From: Ornithinibacter aureus
Lineage (GTDB): Bacteria > Actinomycetota > Actinomycetes > Actinomycetales > Dermatophilaceae
Assembly: GCF_009858245.1 (NCBI RefSeq)
Contig: NZ_VMSB01000001.1
Coordinates: 1,116,001-1,180,000 of the forward strand
DNA: 64,000 bases
Direction: 5' to 3'
Shown here: positions 26,810 through 37,530 of the stretch, in pieces
Position numbering within the stretch: position 1 is the stretch's first letter
Layout of the letters: each line of letters opens with the position of its first letter
The notes under the pieces: model-generated
Seen by the model: the letters and a program-made list of their open reading frames with translations, nothing else
The model's database searches: none
What the model was told of the DNA's origin: nothing
Program-made: the position numbers and the translations under genes

Positions 26810-27568
26810 TCAGCCCGCGGAGACCAGCGTCCCGATGCGCTCGCCCCGCAGGGCACGGGTGATGTTGCCGTCACCCTCCATCCCGAACACGACCATGGGC
26901 AGCTTGTTGTCCATGCAGAGGCTGAACGCGGCGGCGTCGACGACCTTGAGGCCGGTGCGCAGCGCCTCCTCGAAGGTCACGTGCTCGAGCTTGCGGGCGT
27001 CGGGGTCGGTGCGCGGGTCGGCGTCGTACACCCCGTCGACCCCGCTCTTGCTCATGAGCACCATGTCGCAGCGGCACTCCAGTGCACGCTGGGCGCTCAC
27101 GGTGTCGGTGGAGAAGTACGGCATCCCCGCCCCGGCGCCGAAGATGACGACCCGCCCCTTCTCGAGGTGGCGGATCGCGCGCCGCGGGATGTACGGCTCG
27201 GCGACCTGGCCCATGGTGATGGCGGTCTGCACCCGGGTGTCAATGCCCTCCTTCTCGAGGAAGTCCTGCAGCGCCAGGCAGTTCATCACGGTGCCGAGCA
27301 TGCCGATGTAGTCGGCCCGAGAGCGGTCCATGCCCTTCTGCTGGAGCTCGGCGCCGCGGAAGAAGTTGCCCCCACCGACGACGACGGCGACCTCGATGCC
27401 CTCACGGACGGCATCCGCGATCTGGCGGGCGATGCCGCGCACGACCTCGGGGTCGACGCCGACCTTGCCACCGCCGAACACCTCGCCGGAGAGCTTGAGC
27501 AGCACCCGTCGCGGCGAGGCTGCGCCCGACGCATTCGGTGCGGCCTGGGTCTGGGCGTGCGTGGTCAC
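26810..27568 (-). CDS. pyrH: UMP kinase
   Basis: Phosphorylates UMP to UDP. 252 aa from GTG 27568, which has AGGAGG five bases upstream. The amino-acid-kinase core begins [14 protein letters not shown] (near 22) after a polar extension; [11 protein letters not shown], the UMP-binding [21 protein letters not shown], and [16 protein letters not shown] are all conserved. Its place before frr and cdsA is standard. Confidence 0.96.
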   Translation of the reverse strand: MTTHAQTQAAPNASGAASPRRVLLKLSGEVFGGGKVGVDPEVVRGIARQIADAVREGIEVAVVVGGGNFFRGAELQQKGMDRSRADYIGMLGTVMNCLALQDFLEKEGIDTRVQTAITMGQVAEPYIPRRAIRHLEKGRVVIFGAGAGMPYFSTDTVSAQRALECRCDMVLMSKSGVDGVYDADPRTDPDARKLEHVTFEEALRTGLKVVDAAAFSLCMDNKLPMVVFGMEGDGNITRALRGERIGTLVSAG

Positions 27569-27743
27569 GGGGCCTCCTCGGCGGTGGTTCGCAGTCGCTC
27601 GATCCTGCCACAGCGAGCATGACGCACTCGACACGGCAACCACGGCGGATGCCGTCGCGCCGGGTTCGCGCGGACCCGCACCGCCCGCGCTCCCGCCTGT
27701 CGTGGGCGTGCGCCCCGAGGTCCGGCGCTGGCAGGATGCCGCC

Positions 27744-27833
27744 ATGGAGACTGAGCGCGAAGTCGTCACCCGGGCTGACTTCCCGTGGAGCGACCGGCCG
27801 CCGGTGAGCGGCCGAGGCGTGCTGGACGCCTGA
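27744..27833 (+). CDS. Possible 29-aa leader peptide before the NUDIX gene
   Basis: ATG 27744 opens a 29-codon frame ([20 protein letters not shown] plus nine residues) whose TGA ends two bases before the NUDIX ATG. CAGGAT stands exactly six bases before the ATG, the spacing seen at other putative leaderless starts here. Composition is protein-like but there is no homology I recognise. It may only serve to couple translation into the NUDIX gene. Confidence 0.35.
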   Translation: METEREVVTRADFPWSDRPPVSGRGVLDA

Positions 27834-27835
27834 CC

Positions 27836-28369
27836 ATGTGGCCCGTCACCGCATCGAAGACCGTCTACGCCAACCCGTGGATCGAGGTCGTCGAGGATGC
27901 CGTGATCCGCCCCGACGGGGGCGAGGGCATCTACGGTGTCGTGCACCTGCGGCACCCGGCGGTGTTCGTCGTGGCGGTGACCGACGACGACGAGGTGGTG
28001 CTCGTGACCGTCGACCGGCACACGACCGGACCCTCGGTCGAGGTGCCCGCCGGCGGGTCCGACGGCCCGGACACCCTCGCGGGGGCACAGCGTGAGCTTG
28101 CCGAGGAGACGGGGCTCCAGGCGGGCACGTGGCGCGAGATCGGCCGGATGAACGCCCTCAACGGGGTCTGCGTCGCACCCGAGGTCGTCTACCTGGCGAC
28201 CGACCTGTCGCCCGTGGCCGGGGCAGAGCAGGAGGCCGAGGGCATCAGCGAGGTGCGCCGCGTGCCGTGGGGCGAGGTGCTCGCCATGGTGGCGCGCGGC
28301 GAGATCACCGACGGCGAGACCGTGGCCGCCCTCACGTACGCCGCCCTGGCCCTGGGCCGCATCAGCTGA
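27836..28369 (+). CDS. NUDIX hydrolase (ADP-ribose pyrophosphatase-like)
   Basis: 177-aa protein hydrolysing a nucleoside diphosphate linked to another group. The Nudix box spans the GG of [20 protein letters not shown] through EETGLQAG, with catalytic REL-EETG intact. The preceding EVPAG and the N-terminal strand [18 protein letters not shown] resemble the ADP-ribose/NADH pyrophosphatase branch (NudF type). Substrate is not certain. I choose ATG 27836, directly after the small frame; a GTG at 27785 is possible. Confidence 0.82.
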   Translation: MWPVTASKTVYANPWIEVVEDAVIRPDGGEGIYGVVHLRHPAVFVVAVTDDDEVVLVTVDRHTTGPSVEVPAGGSDGPDTLAGAQRELAEETGLQAGTWREIGRMNALNGVCVAPEVVYLATDLSPVAGAEQEAEGISEVRRVPWGEVLAMVARGEITDGETVAALTYAALALGRIS

Positions 28370-28414
28370 CCACGGCGCCGTCACCCTGTCGATGACGAAC
28401 CGGCCCGCGACGCG

Positions 28415-28450
28415 CGGATGCCGCCCGCTCAGGTGAGCGGGCGGCATCCG
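28415..28450. terminator. Perfect 17-bp bidirectional terminator stem
   Basis: Arms 28415-28431 and 28434-28450 are perfectly complementary, with only GG between them. The stem starts CGGATGCCGCC and ends GGCGGCATCCG. It lies between the converging NUDIX and tsf genes. Confidence 0.8.
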
Positions 28451-28475
28451 GTGATGCGTGGGGCGCGGTGCGTGG

Positions 28476-29306
28476 TCAGCTACCGACCCGGAAGCGCGCG
28501 AAGCCCTTCGCGTCGGCTCCGGCCTCGGACAGCACCTTGGCGACGGTCTTCTTGGCGTCCTTGGCGAACGGCTGCTCGAGCAGGACGTTCTCCTTGAAGA
28601 AGCCGTTCACGCGACCCTCGACGATCTTCGGAAGGGCGGCCTCGGGCTTGCCCTCCTCCTTCGCGGTGGCCTCGGCGACGCGACGCTCGTTCTCGACCGT
28701 CTCGGCGTCGATCTCCTCACGGGTGAGCACGCTCGGGCTGAACGCGGCGATGTGCATCGCGACGTCCTTGGCCGTCTGCTCGTCGCCACCGGCGGTGGAG
28801 ACGAGGACACCGATCTGCGCGGGCAGGTCGGGGCTCGTCTTGTGCAGGTAGGACACGACGTGCTCGCCCTCGAGGCGGGCAACGCGCTTGACCTCGATCT
28901 TCTCGCCGATGGTGGCGTTGGCCTCGTCGAGGAGCTCCTTGACGGTGCGGCCGTCCTCGAGCGTCGAGGCCAGCAGGGCTTGCGCGTCAGCAGACTTGGT
29001 GGCAACGGCCTGGTCGAGGACCTGCGCGGCCAGGGCGCCGAAACGCTCACCCTTGGCCACGAAGTCGGTCTCGCACAGGACCTCGACGAGGGTGCCCTCG
29101 CCGGCGCCGGCGTTGGCGGTGACCAGCCCGTTGGAGGCCGTACGGCCCTCGCGCTTGGTCACACCCTTCAGGCCCTTGACGCGAAGGATCTCCTCGGCCT
29201 TGGCCATGTCGCCATCGGCCTCGTCGAGGGCCTTCTTGACGTCCATCATTCCGGCGGCGGTCTTCTCGCGGAGCGCCTTGATGTCAGCGGCGGTGTAGTT
29301 CGCCAT
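28476..29306 (-). CDS. tsf: Elongation factor Ts
   Basis: Nucleotide exchange factor for EF-Tu. The 276-aa protein opens [20 protein letters not shown] and continues MDVKKAL, the UBA-type N-terminal domain. The core has [12 protein letters not shown] and the DVAMHIAA block, both directly involved in displacing GDP. It lies 52 bases downstream of rpsB, the usual pair. Confidence 0.97.
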   Translation of the reverse strand: MANYTAADIKALREKTAAGMMDVKKALDEADGDMAKAEEILRVKGLKGVTKREGRTASNGLVTANAGAGEGTLVEVLCETDFVAKGERFGALAAQVLDQAVATKSADAQALLASTLEDGRTVKELLDEANATIGEKIEVKRVARLEGEHVVSYLHKTSPDLPAQIGVLVSTAGGDEQTAKDVAMHIAAFSPSVLTREEIDAETVENERRVAEATAKEEGKPEAALPKIVEGRVNGFFKENVLLEQPFAKDAKKTVAKVLSEAGADAKGFARFRVGS

Positions 29307-29358
29307 GAGTGGTATCGCTCTTTCAGCTAGCAGTTCGGACAGGGACGAGGGGGCAGGC

Positions 29359-30291
29359 TCAGGCCTGGTCCGCGTCGGCGGCCGGGGTGGCCTCCTCGGC
29401 GGGGGCCTCGGCAACCTCGGCCTCGGCGGCGGGAGCCTCGGCAACCTCGGCCTCGACCGGGGCGGCCTCAGCGGCCGAAGCCTCGGCGGCGGGAGCCTCG
29501 GCAGCCGCAGCGGCCTCGGCAGCGTCGCCACCGAGGAGCTCGCGCTCCCACTCGGCGAGGGGCTCGTCAGCGGCGACGACGTCCTCGTCGGCGCGGCCAC
29601 CGGCGCGCGCCATGAGACCGTCGGCGACGGCATCCGCGATGACCCGGGTCAGCAGCGTGACGGAACGGATCGCGTCGTCGTTGCCGGGGATCTTGTAGTC
29701 GACCTCGTCGGGGTCGCAGTTGGTGTCGAGGATCGCGATGACGGGCAGCCCCAGCTGGCGGGCCTCGTCAACGGCGAGGTGCTCCTTCTTGGTGTCGACG
29801 ATCCAGACGGCCGAGGGAACCTTGCCCATGGTGCGGATGCCGCCCAGGGTCTTCTCGAGCTTGTCCTTCTCGCGCTTGAAGATGAGCAGCTCCTTCTTCG
29901 TGTAGCCGCTGCCGGCCACGTCGTCGAAGTCGAGCTCCTCGAGCTCCTTGAGGCGGGTGAGCCGCTTGGAGATCGTCTGGAAGTTGGTGAGCATGCCACC
30001 GAGCCAGCGGTGGTTGACGTACGGCATGCCGACACGGGTGGCCTGCTCGGCGATCGGCTCCTGCGCCTGGCGCTTGGTGCCGACGAACAGGATCGTGCCG
30101 CCGTGGGCCACGGTCTCGCGGACGAACTCGTACGCGTTGTTGATGTAGGTCACCGACTGCTGCAGGTCGATGATGTAGATGCCGTTGCGCTCGGTCATGA
30201 TGAAGCGCTTCATCTTGGGGTTCCAGCGACGGGTCTGGTGCCCGAAGTGGACGCCGCTCTCGAGGAGCTGGCGCATGGTGACGACGGCCAT
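29359..30291 (-). CDS. rpsB: 30S ribosomal protein S2
   Basis: 310 aa from ATG 30291 with AAGGAGA upstream. [40 protein letters not shown] and [14 protein letters not shown] are S2 signatures. After about residue 255 comes a low-complexity tail made almost entirely of alanine and glutamate with proline, as in many actinobacteria; the tail is built of repeated EAPAAEA-like units and is likely variable in length. Confidence 0.97.
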   Translation of the reverse strand: MAVVTMRQLLESGVHFGHQTRRWNPKMKRFIMTERNGIYIIDLQQSVTYINNAYEFVRETVAHGGTILFVGTKRQAQEPIAEQATRVGMPYVNHRWLGGMLTNFQTISKRLTRLKELEELDFDDVAGSGYTKKELLIFKREKDKLEKTLGGIRTMGKVPSAVWIVDTKKEHLAVDEARQLGLPVIAILDTNCDPDEVDYKIPGNDDAIRSVTLLTRVIADAVADGLMARAGGRADEDVVAADEPLAEWERELLGGDAAEAAAAAEAPAAEASAAEAAPVEAEVAEAPAAEAEVAEAPAEEATPAADADQA

Positions 30292-30500
30292 GCCGTGTTC
30301 TCCTTGTGCGTTGGTCAGTTTCGTCGGATGCCGCGCGAAGGTGCGGGGCTCCTGCCTGGCGCCTGCTACGCACCTCACCGGATGCCGCGGCATCCGCACT
30401 GCCAAGGTGCGCCCCGTCGTGTGGTGGTCCAGGTGACGGTGAGAAGGCGCGCGAAGTCGCCCGACCGGAGTCGGACGCACCCGCCAGTCTACGGGGTCGC
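30292..30500 (-). promoter_or_regulatory. rpsB promoter and leader
   Basis: About 200 bases before rpsB. On the minus strand TAGACT (30491-30486) is a good -10 box; its first three bases are also the stop codon of the upstream amidase gene. The leader includes the perfect 18-base palindrome CGGATGCCGCGGCATCCG (starting near 30378) and AAGGAG before the ATG. A leader of this length could hold an S2-responsive structure, but no known motif was recognised. Confidence 0.45.
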
Positions 30501-31895
30501 GACCCCCGGCCAGAAATCGGGCCTCGAGGCCTCGAGCTGGGCAGCGACGGCGAGGAGCAGGCCCTCCTCGCCGCGGCGGGCGATGAGCTGGACCCCGATC
30601 GGCAGCCCGGTGACCGACAGCCCCGCCGGCAGGCTCAGCGCCGGGTGGCCGGAGACGTTGGTGAGCACGGTGTTGGCGACGTAGGGAAGGGTCGCGACCT
30701 GGGCGCGAACGGCATCCATGCCGTCCAGGAGGCCGACCGGCGGGGGCAGCTTCGGCATGGTCGGCAGGAGGAAGACGTCGGCGTCGGTGAGCAGGCGTGC
30801 GTCGACGGCCGCGGCGACCCGCTCACCCCGGCGGATGGCGCGCTCGACCACCCGGGGCGTCGCCCACCGGGCCAGCCGCGCGGTCTGCCGGGTGCGGGGC
30901 TCGAGCCGCTCGGGGTGCTCGACCTGACCCGCCTCGGCCGCCATGCCCCCGTAGAACTGCGGCAGGAACGCGTCGGTCGCGACCGGCCAGCGCGGTGCCG
31001 TGCGGTGCACCCGGTGCCCGAGCCGGACCAGCGCCCTGGCGACCTGCTCGGTGGCGGCGGTGATCTCGGGGTCGGTGTCGACCCCGGGCGTGACGCTCTT
31101 GGTGCTCCACGCGATGCGCAGGGTGCCCGGTTCGCGGGCCGCCATGGTCGCGAACGGCTCGCGCGGCGGCGGCACCGACCAGCGGTCGACCGGGGTCGAG
31201 CCGGAGATGACGTCGAGCAGCAGGGCGCTGTCGCGCACGCTGCGTGACATGCCGCCGAGGACGACGAGCCCGTACCAGTGCTGCGACAGGGGTGCCACGG
31301 AGACGCGGCCACGGGTGGGTTTGAGCCCGACGAGCCCGCAGGCGGATGCCGGGATGCGGATCGACCCGCCCCCGTCGGCGCCGAGCGCCACCGGGACCAT
31401 CCCCGTCGCGACGGCCACGGCCGACCCGCCCGACGAGCCACCCGGGGAGCGGTCGAGGTCAAAGGGGTTGCGGGTGACTCCGGTGGCCACGCTCTCGGTG
31501 AACGGGAACTGCCCGAACTCGGGCATCGTCGTGCGGCCGACGATCACGGCCCCGGCGGCGCGCAGGCGGCGCACCACCTCACTGTCGGCGGTGCGCGGCG
31601 TGGAGTTGCCGGACCCACCGAGAGACGTGACGTCGCCGGTGACGTCGTACTCCTCCTTGACGACGACGGGCACGCCGGCGAGGGGACGATCGGCGCGAGG
31701 GCCGACGGCATCCACCTCGTCCGCCTCGGCGAGCGCGGCCTGCGCACGGACCACGGTGAAGGCGTTGACCGGGCCGTTGCGCTCCTCGATGCGGGCCAGG
31801 GCTGCCTGCACCACCTCGCGGGCGCTGACGTGGCCCTCGCGCACGGCGGCGGCGGTGGCGACGGCGTCGAGGGTGCCGAGGGTCTGGCTGTCCAT
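30489..31895 (-). CDS. Amidase (amidase-signature family)
   Basis: 468-aa Ser-Ser-Lys hydrolase. Catalytic lysine K80 in [11 protein letters not shown], bridging serine S155 in [14 protein letters not shown] and nucleophile S178 in [12 protein letters not shown] are all present. The C-terminus [14 protein letters not shown] is typical. Substrate may be an amino-acid amide or other carboxamide; it is not a GatA by context. It sits upstream of rpsB and divergent from the aminotransferase at 31934. Confidence 0.88.
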   Translation of the reverse strand: MDSQTLGTLDAVATAAAVREGHVSAREVVQAALARIEERNGPVNAFTVVRAQAALAEADEVDAVGPRADRPLAGVPVVVKEEYDVTGDVTSLGGSGNSTPRTADSEVVRRLRAAGAVIVGRTTMPEFGQFPFTESVATGVTRNPFDLDRSPGGSSGGSAVAVATGMVPVALGADGGGSIRIPASACGLVGLKPTRGRVSVAPLSQHWYGLVVLGGMSRSVRDSALLLDVISGSTPVDRWSVPPPREPFATMAAREPGTLRIAWSTKSVTPGVDTDPEITAATEQVARALVRLGHRVHRTAPRWPVATDAFLPQFYGGMAAEAGQVEHPERLEPRTRQTARLARWATPRVVERAIRRGERVAAAVDARLLTDADVFLLPTMPKLPPPVGLLDGMDAVRAQVATLPYVANTVLTNVSGHPALSLPAGLSVTGLPIGVQLIARRGEEGLLLAVAAQLEASRPDFWPGVATP

Positions 31896-31920
31896 GCGGT
31901 GCAGGGTACGCCGCACGGCA

Positions 31921-31926
31921 TAGCCT
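31921..31926 (+). promoter_or_regulatory. -10 box TAGCCT for a leaderless start
   Basis: TAGCCT, seven bases, then ATG 31934 with no purine-rich ribosome site between. Confidence 0.45.
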
Positions 31927-31933
31927 CTCCCCC

Positions 31934-33088
31934 ATGACCCGAGCCCTCGGCAACGCGGCGCTGACACCGTTCGGCACGACGATCTTCGCGACCATGTCGG
32001 CACTGGCCGCGGAGCACGACGCGATCAACCTGGGGCAGGGCTTTCCTGACACCGACGGACCCCCCGAGGTGCTCGAGGCGGCCGTGGCGGCGATTCGCGG
32101 GGGTGCCAACCAGTACCCGCCCGGCCCGGGAGTGCCCGAGTTGCTCGAGGCCATCGCCGCGCACCAGGCGCGCTTTCGGGGTGTGTCGGTCGACCCGCGC
32201 ACCGAGGTGCTCGTGACCGTGGGCGCGACCGAGGCGATCGCGGCGACGGTGCTGGCTCTGGTGGCGCCCGGTGACGAGGTGGTGACGTTCGAGCCGTATT
32301 ACGACAGCTACGCCGCGACGATCGCCCTGGCCGGTGGGGTGCGCCGCACCTCGGTGCTGCGCTTCCCGGACTTCGCGGTCGACGAGACGTCCTTGCGGGC
32401 GGCGTTCTCCTCGCGCACCCGCCTCGTGCTGCTGAACACGCCGCACAACCCGACGGGCAAGGTCTTCACCCGCGCCGAGCTCGAGCTCGTGTGTGAGCTG
32501 GCCCGTGAGCACGACGTCTGGGTGGTCACGGACGAGGTGTACGAGCACCTGGTGTTCGACGGTGCGAAGCACGTGTCAGTGGCGTCGCTGCCGGGGATGG
32601 CCGAGCGGACGCTCACGATCTCCTCAGCCGGCAAGACGTTCTCGACGACGGGCTGGAAGGTCGGCTGGGTGAGCGGGCCCGCTGCCGCGGTGGCCGCTGT
32701 TCGGGCCGTCAAGCAGTTCCTCACCTACGTGGGGTCGGGGCCGTTCCAGCCGGCGGTGGCGGTCGGGCTGGGCTTGCCGGAATCGGTGTTCACCGGGTTG
32801 GCGAGGTCGTTGCAGGGCAAGCGCGACCGGCTGGTCGACGGCTTGCGCGGTGCCGGGCTCGAGGTGTCCGTGCCCGCTGGCGGGTACTTCGTCGTCGCGG
32901 ATGCCGCGTCGCTCGGGGCCGTCGACGGGTTGGCGTTCTGCCACGAGCTGCCCGTGCGTTCCGGGGTGGTCGGGGTGCCGGTCTCGGTGTTCCACGACGA
33001 CCCGCAGGCCGGGCGCACGCTGGTGCGGTTCGCGTTCTGCAAGCGTGACGAGGTGCTCGACGAGGCCTGCCGCCGCCTGTCGTCCTGA
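31934..33088 (+). CDS. Class I/II PLP aminotransferase (KAT/methionine type)
   Basis: 384-aa fold-type I enzyme. Opening INLGQGFPDTDGPPEVLEAA and NQYPPGPGVPELLEAIAAHQ match the kynurenine/methionine/N-succinyl-DAP aminotransferase group. NTPHNPTGKVF contributes cofactor contacts; the Schiff-base lysine is in TISSAGKTFSTTGWKVGW. RFAFCKRDEVLDEA near the end binds the substrate carboxylate. Which amino acid it uses is not clear. Confidence 0.87.
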   Translation: MTRALGNAALTPFGTTIFATMSALAAEHDAINLGQGFPDTDGPPEVLEAAVAAIRGGANQYPPGPGVPELLEAIAAHQARFRGVSVDPRTEVLVTVGATEAIAATVLALVAPGDEVVTFEPYYDSYAATIALAGGVRRTSVLRFPDFAVDETSLRAAFSSRTRLVLLNTPHNPTGKVFTRAELELVCELAREHDVWVVTDEVYEHLVFDGAKHVSVASLPGMAERTLTISSAGKTFSTTGWKVGWVSGPAAAVAAVRAVKQFLTYVGSGPFQPAVAVGLGLPESVFTGLARSLQGKRDRLVDGLRGAGLEVSVPAGGYFVVADAASLGAVDGLAFCHELPVRSGVVGVPVSVFHDDPQAGRTLVRFAFCKRDEVLDEACRRLSS

Positions 33089-33205
33089 CCGTGGCCGGGC
33101 GGTCGTGGCGGGGTCGTCGTCCACAGGGTCGCGGCCGGCCGGATGCCGTCCACAGGCTTGCGTCGGCGTCTCGCCGTGGCGGGGGCGACTGGGCAGGCTG
33201 GGTGC

Positions 33206-33814
33206 ATGTCCCTCTCCTCAGCCCTGGCCGTTGTGGCTGGTGTGCTCGCCGCAGCGGTCAGCGCGTCAGCACCGCCTGACGCGGGGGTGAGCGCGCCCGG
33301 CGCGCCGGCCGTCGGCACCCACGCCATGACCTCCGCCGTCGTCGGGCTGCTCGGGGCTGAGGTGGCGGGTGCCGGGCAGAGCACCCCGGCGGCCGGTGAG
33401 CGTCGGCGGTGGCAGTGGCCCGTGCAGCCCCGACCCGAGGTGGCGCGCCCGTTCGTGGCGCCGCTCTCGCCATACGGCGCGGGGCACCGCGGCCTGGACC
33501 TCACGGCATCCGCGGGGGTGGCAGTTCTGGCGGTCGAGGGTGGCGTGGTGGTTCATGCCGGCGTGATCGCAGGTCGCGGGACGGTCAGCATCCAGCACGC
33601 GGACGGGCTGCGCAGCACCTACGAGCCGGTCACGGCCTCCGTCGCCGCTGGTGGCGTGGTCACCGTTGGCCAGCGAATCGGCACCCTCGAGGCCACCGCT
33701 GGGCACTGCGGCCCGCGAGGCTGCCTCCACCTGGGGGCACGTCGGGGTGAGACCTACCTCGACCCGCTGCCGCTGCTTGCGGGCGGTCGGGTGATCCTGC
33801 TGCCCTTCCACTGA
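33206..33814 (+). CDS. M23-family metallopeptidase-like exported protein
   Basis: 202 aa with an N-terminal hydrophobic signal (MSLSSALAVVAGVLAAAVSA). The LytM-type zinc motif HxxxD appears as GHRGLDLT. The second motif, usually HxH, reads RGCLHLGARRGETYLDPLPL: the first histidine is cysteine and only one histidine remains, as in other actinobacterial relatives. It may be an amidase/endopeptidase of the wall or an inactive regulator. CAGGCT lies six bases before ATG 33206. In related genomes an M23 gene neighbours rpsB. Confidence 0.82.
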   Translation: MSLSSALAVVAGVLAAAVSASAPPDAGVSAPGAPAVGTHAMTSAVVGLLGAEVAGAGQSTPAAGERRRWQWPVQPRPEVARPFVAPLSPYGAGHRGLDLTASAGVAVLAVEGGVVVHAGVIAGRGTVSIQHADGLRSTYEPVTASVAAGGVVTVGQRIGTLEATAGHCGPRGCLHLGARRGETYLDPLPLLAGGRVILLPFH

Positions 33815-33844
33815 CCGCCCGGAGGAACCCGCCTGCGCTGGGGC

Positions 33845-34756
33845 TCAGGCGCGGGGATGGGCCTGTGCGTACGAGGCCTTGAGCCGCTCGACGGACACGT
33901 GGGTGTAGAGCTGCGTCGTCGCGAGGGAGGCGTGGCCGAGCAGCTCCTGCACCATGCGCAGGTCCGCCCCGCCCTCGAGCAGGTGTGTCGCCGCGCTGTG
34001 CCGCAGCCCGTGCGGGCCGAGGTCGGGCGCGTCGGGCACGTGCTGAAGCAGGTCGTGCACCACCGATCGGATCTGCCGCTGGTCGGCGCGGCGCCCTCGG
34101 CGTCCGAGCAGGAGTGCCGGCCCGCTCTGCGGCCCGACGAGCCGCGGACGACCGCGGGTGAGCCACTCGGTCACGGCCTGTCGAGCGGGGATGCCGAAGG
34201 GCACGCGACGCTCCTTGTCGCCCTTGCCGACGACCCGCAGGACGTCGCTGGCCAGGTCGACGTCGTCGACGTCGAGCCCCACGAGTTCACCGACGCGGAT
34301 GCCGGTCGCGTAGAGCAGTTCGAGGGCGGCGCGGTTGCGCAGGTGGACCGGGTCGTCGTCATCGGCTGCCACCTCGGCGACGTCGAGCAGCGCGGTGGCC
34401 GATCGTTTGGCGAGCACCGGGGGCAGGGTTCGGTGCCGGCTCGGCGCGGTGAGGCGCAGCGAGGGGTCGGTGGGGATGCGGCCGGTGCGCTCGAGCCAGC
34501 CGAAGAACGTTCGCAGCGACGCGGAGGTGCGCGCGATGGTGGCTCGGGCCGCGCCTCGACGCGAGAGCACCCCGAGCCAGGCGCGCAGGTCGGCGAGGGA
34601 CACCTCGCGCAACCCGTCGTCGTCGCCAACGCCGGCTTCGGACAAGAACGACTCCACATCGCGCAGGTAGGCCCGCACGGTGTGCACCGACCGCCCCCGC
34701 TCGGCGCGCAGGTGGCGCTCGAACGCTGGCAGCGCCTCCGACGACGTGACGGTCAC
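33845..34756 (-). CDS. xerC: Site-specific tyrosine recombinase XerC
   Basis: 303-aa recombinase resolving chromosome dimers at dif with XerD. All catalytic residues are visible: R154 (ATGIRVGEL), K178 ([12 protein letters not shown]), H249 and R252 ([20 protein letters not shown]), H275 ([11 protein letters not shown]) and Y284 (LYTHV). The N-terminal SAM-like core-binding domain covers 1-105. GTG 34756 follows GAGG. It follows dprA with four bases between genes. Confidence 0.93.
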   Translation of the reverse strand: MTVTSSEALPAFERHLRAERGRSVHTVRAYLRDVESFLSEAGVGDDDGLREVSLADLRAWLGVLSRRGAARATIARTSASLRTFFGWLERTGRIPTDPSLRLTAPSRHRTLPPVLAKRSATALLDVAEVAADDDDPVHLRNRAALELLYATGIRVGELVGLDVDDVDLASDVLRVVGKGDKERRVPFGIPARQAVTEWLTRGRPRLVGPQSGPALLLGRRGRRADQRQIRSVVHDLLQHVPDAPDLGPHGLRHSAATHLLEGGADLRMVQELLGHASLATTQLYTHVSVERLKASYAQAHPRA

Positions 34757-34760
34757 GGCC

Positions 34761-35948
34761 TCACGGTGTCACCCCACCCGTCACACCCGCAACACGGCGC
34801 GCGGTCACCTTGCGCCAGGTGCCGGCATCTCGCCGCACCAGCCCGAGCGCCTCGAGGGCTGCGAGGATGCCGATCAGGGTGCGCGCGTCCACAGCGGCCG
34901 CAGCAGCGATCTTCTCCGGCGATGCACCCGAGCGCACCGGGACCGCCGACCACACGGCATACGACACGGGGTCGAGGTCGTCCTGCGGCTCCCGTGGCCG
35001 GCCCAGCTCGTCGAGCCCGGGCAGTGCGTCCTCGCCGATGCGGCCGGCGAGCTCGGCGACCTCGGCCGCGTCGGTGACGAGCACCGCGTCGGTGTCACGG
35101 ATGAGGGCGTGGCAGCCGGCCGACGCCATGCTCGTCACCGGGCCCGGTACCGCACCGACGGGCAGGTGGTTGTCACGCGCGTGCCTGGCCGTGGTCAACG
35201 AACCGGACCGCTGGCTGGCCTCGACGACGACCGTCGCCCGGGCCAGCGTGGCGATGAGGCGGTTTCGGGCCAGGAAGCGGCTGCGGTAGGGCGCTGCCCC
35301 GACGGGCACCTCACTGACCACGGCCCCGGTGCGCGCGATCTCGTTGAGCATGGTGCGGTGCGCTGCGGGGTAGTACCGGTCGGCACCGCAGGCCAGGACG
35401 GCCACGGTGGGCCCGCCGGACGCGAGCGCCGCACGATGGGCCGCCGAGTCGATGCCGTAGGCCGCGCCGCTGATGATCGTGAAGCCTCGCGTGCCGAGGC
35501 CTTCGGCCAGGTCGGCGGCGGTGCGCATCCCGTAGTCGGTGGCCGCCCGGGACCCGACGATGGCGACCGACCGTTCGACGAGGGTGTCGAGGTCGGGGTA
35601 GCCCCGCACGAACAACGCATACGGCGGCTCGTCGAGCCGGTCGACACCGAGCGGCCAGCCCTCGTCGCCGGGCACGACGACGTGAACACCCTGACGATCA
35701 GCGGCGTGCGCGAGGTCGTCGACGTCGAGGTCCGGTAGCCGCTCCAGGGCGCCGGGCCGAACAAGCAGCTGCCCGGCCCGGAAGCGTGCGAGCGCCTCGA
35801 CGGCACCGTAGGTGTCGAGGGCCTGGACCACCGAGGGATCGCGCGGTTCGGCCAGGAACGCCCAGGCCACCCGGGCCCACCGCTCGTCACGCTCCAGCGA
35901 ACTCGGCCGACGCCCAGACCCGGCGCTGGTGATGGTGCTGGCACTCAT
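34761..35948 (-). CDS. dprA: DNA-processing protein DprA
   Basis: Loads RecA onto incoming single-stranded DNA in natural transformation. The 395-aa protein has the Rossmann-like DprA core: [70 protein letters not shown]-terminal winged helix ([20 protein letters not shown]) is present. GAGAGGAG precedes ATG 35948. It follows comM, as in many genomes. Confidence 0.95.
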   Translation of the reverse strand: MSASTITSAGSGRRPSSLERDERWARVAWAFLAEPRDPSVVQALDTYGAVEALARFRAGQLLVRPGALERLPDLDVDDLAHAADRQGVHVVVPGDEGWPLGVDRLDEPPYALFVRGYPDLDTLVERSVAIVGSRAATDYGMRTAADLAEGLGTRGFTIISGAAYGIDSAAHRAALASGGPTVAVLACGADRYYPAAHRTMLNEIARTGAVVSEVPVGAAPYRSRFLARNRLIATLARATVVVEASQRSGSLTTARHARDNHLPVGAVPGPVTSMASAGCHALIRDTDAVLVTDAAEVAELAGRIGEDALPGLDELGRPREPQDDLDPVSYAVWSAVPVRSGASPEKIAAAAAVDARTLIGILAALEALGLVRRDAGTWRKVTARRVAGVTGGVTP

Positions 35949-35985
35949 CGAACACTCCTCTCGGCAGCGAACTCACGCAGCGCGG

Positions 35986-37530
35986 TCATGCCGCCACCAG
36001 CTGACCACTGCGCAGCCCGAGCGCCATCGCGACGTCGGCGGCCCCGGGGGTGTCCCGACCGTGCAGGTCGGCGACCGACCACGCCACGCGCAGGACGCGG
36101 TCGTACCCGCGCAGCGTGACCGCCCCCCGGTCGAGGCTGCGGTCCAGCGAAGCCGTTGCCGAACCGGGCAGCCGGAAGGGCGCCCGGCGCAACACGTGGC
36201 CGGGCACGAGCCCGTTCGTGGCCCACCCCCGCCCCGACCACCGCTGCGCCTGAGCCGCTCGGGCCCGGGCCACCCTCACTGCGACCTCGGCGCTGCACTC
36301 CCCCGTCGCGTCGCCGATGGCCGCCCGCTGCAACGGCGGGACGTGCACCTGAAGGTCCACCCGGTCGAGCAACGGCCCGGACAGGCGACCACCGTAGTTG
36401 CGGATCTCCATCGGCTTGCACGTGCAGTCGGCCCCCTTGCCGTAGGAGCGTCCGCAGGGGCACGGGTTCGCGGCGAGGACGAGCAGGAACCGTGCCGGGT
36501 ACCGCACCATCTGCCGGGCCCGGGCGATGACGACCTCTCCGGACTCCAGCGGCTGGCGCAACGTCTGGAGCACCGACGTCTTGAACTCGGGGGCCTCGTC
36601 CAAGAACAGGACCCCGTGATGGGCCCGGGAGATCGCCCCCGGGAGGGCGACGCCGCTTCCACCACCGACGATCGCGGCAAGGGTGGCGCTGTGGTGGGGC
36701 GCGACGAACGGTGGGGTGTGGTCGAGCGTGGTGACCTCCCCGATCTGGCCGGTCACCGAGCGAATGGCATGCGTCTCCAGGGCCTCCTCGCGGCTGAGCG
36801 GCGGCAACACCGTGACGAGCCGCTCAGCGAGCATGGTCTTGCCGACACCGGGCGGCCCGGACATCAACAGGTGGTGGCCGCCCGTGGCCGACAGCTCGAT
36901 GGCCAGCCGGGCCTCCTCCTGACCGACGACGTCAGCGAGGTCGGGCCCGCCGCGTGGGGGCGCCACGGGTGGGCCCGGCGCAGGCGCCGGGGGCAGCGGC
37001 ACCCCCTCCTCCGCGGCGGTGTACCAGTCGACGACGTCGCGCAGGGATGCCGCCCCGTGCACGACGACGCCGTCGACGAGTTGTGCCTCGCCGACGTTCT
37101 CCAGGGGCACCACCACGTGCCGCACCCCCGCCCGCATCGCCGCAAGAACCGCGGGCAGCACCCCGGGAACCCCGCGCAGCCGCCCGTTGAGCGCCAGTTC
37201 GCCGAGGTGCACGACGTCACGGGCACGGCCCCCACGGATCTTCCCCGACGCCGACAGCACCGCGACCGCGATCGACAGGTCGAAGCCGGCGCCCCGCTTG
37301 GGGATGGAGGCCGGCGACAGGTTCACCGTGATGCGGTGCGGCGGGACCGGCACCCCACACGTCGCCGCGGCGGGCTTGACCCGATCGGGAGCCTGAGCGC
37401 AGGCGGGGTCCGGGGTGCCGCCGACAGCGAAGTACGGCAACCCTTGACCGATGTGCGCCTCGACGTCGACGAGCACCCCGTCGAGCCCGTTCAGCACCAC
37501 GGAACGCGTCAACCCCAGGCCGAAGGTCAC
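35986..37530 (-). CDS. comM: ComM/YifB AAA+ ATPase (Mg-chelatase-like)
   Basis: 514-aa hexameric helicase-like ATPase that assists branch migration during transformation. An N-terminal ChlI-like/Lon-like domain (1-180, FAVGGTPDPACAQAPDRVK) precedes Walker A SGPPGVGKTM (224-233) and Walker B VLFLDEAPEF. A C-terminal zinc-like loop CPCGRSYGKGADCTCKP follows. Its start overlaps the yraN stop by four bases. Confidence 0.94.
   Translation of the reverse strand: MTFGLGLTRSVVLNGLDGVLVDVEAHIGQGLPYFAVGGTPDPACAQAPDRVKPAAATCGVPVPPHRITVNLSPASIPKRGAGFDLSIAVAVLSASGKIRGGRARDVVHLGELALNGRLRGVPGVLPAVLAAMRAGVRHVVVPLENVGEAQLVDGVVVHGAASLRDVVDWYTAAEEGVPLPPAPAPGPPVAPPRGGPDLADVVGQEEARLAIELSATGGHHLLMSGPPGVGKTMLAERLVTVLPPLSREEALETHAIRSVTGQIGEVTTLDHTPPFVAPHHSATLAAIVGGGSGVALPGAISRAHHGVLFLDEAPEFKTSVLQTLRQPLESGEVVIARARQMVRYPARFLLVLAANPCPCGRSYGKGADCTCKPMEIRNYGGRLSGPLLDRVDLQVHVPPLQRAAIGDATGECSAEVAVRVARARAAQAQRWSGRGWATNGLVPGHVLRRAPFRLPGSATASLDRSLDRGAVTLRGYDRVLRVAWSVADLHGRDTPGAADVAMALGLRSGQLVAA

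Noticed and set aside
30292-30500. Known ribosomal-protein leader riboswitch before rpsB
   Set aside because: Length is suggestive but no known leader motif could be recognised by eye.
33089-33205. TCCACAGG words as DnaA boxes or origin signals
   Set aside because: Only two copies, no AT-rich unwinding element, and no dnaA, dnaN or recF nearby.
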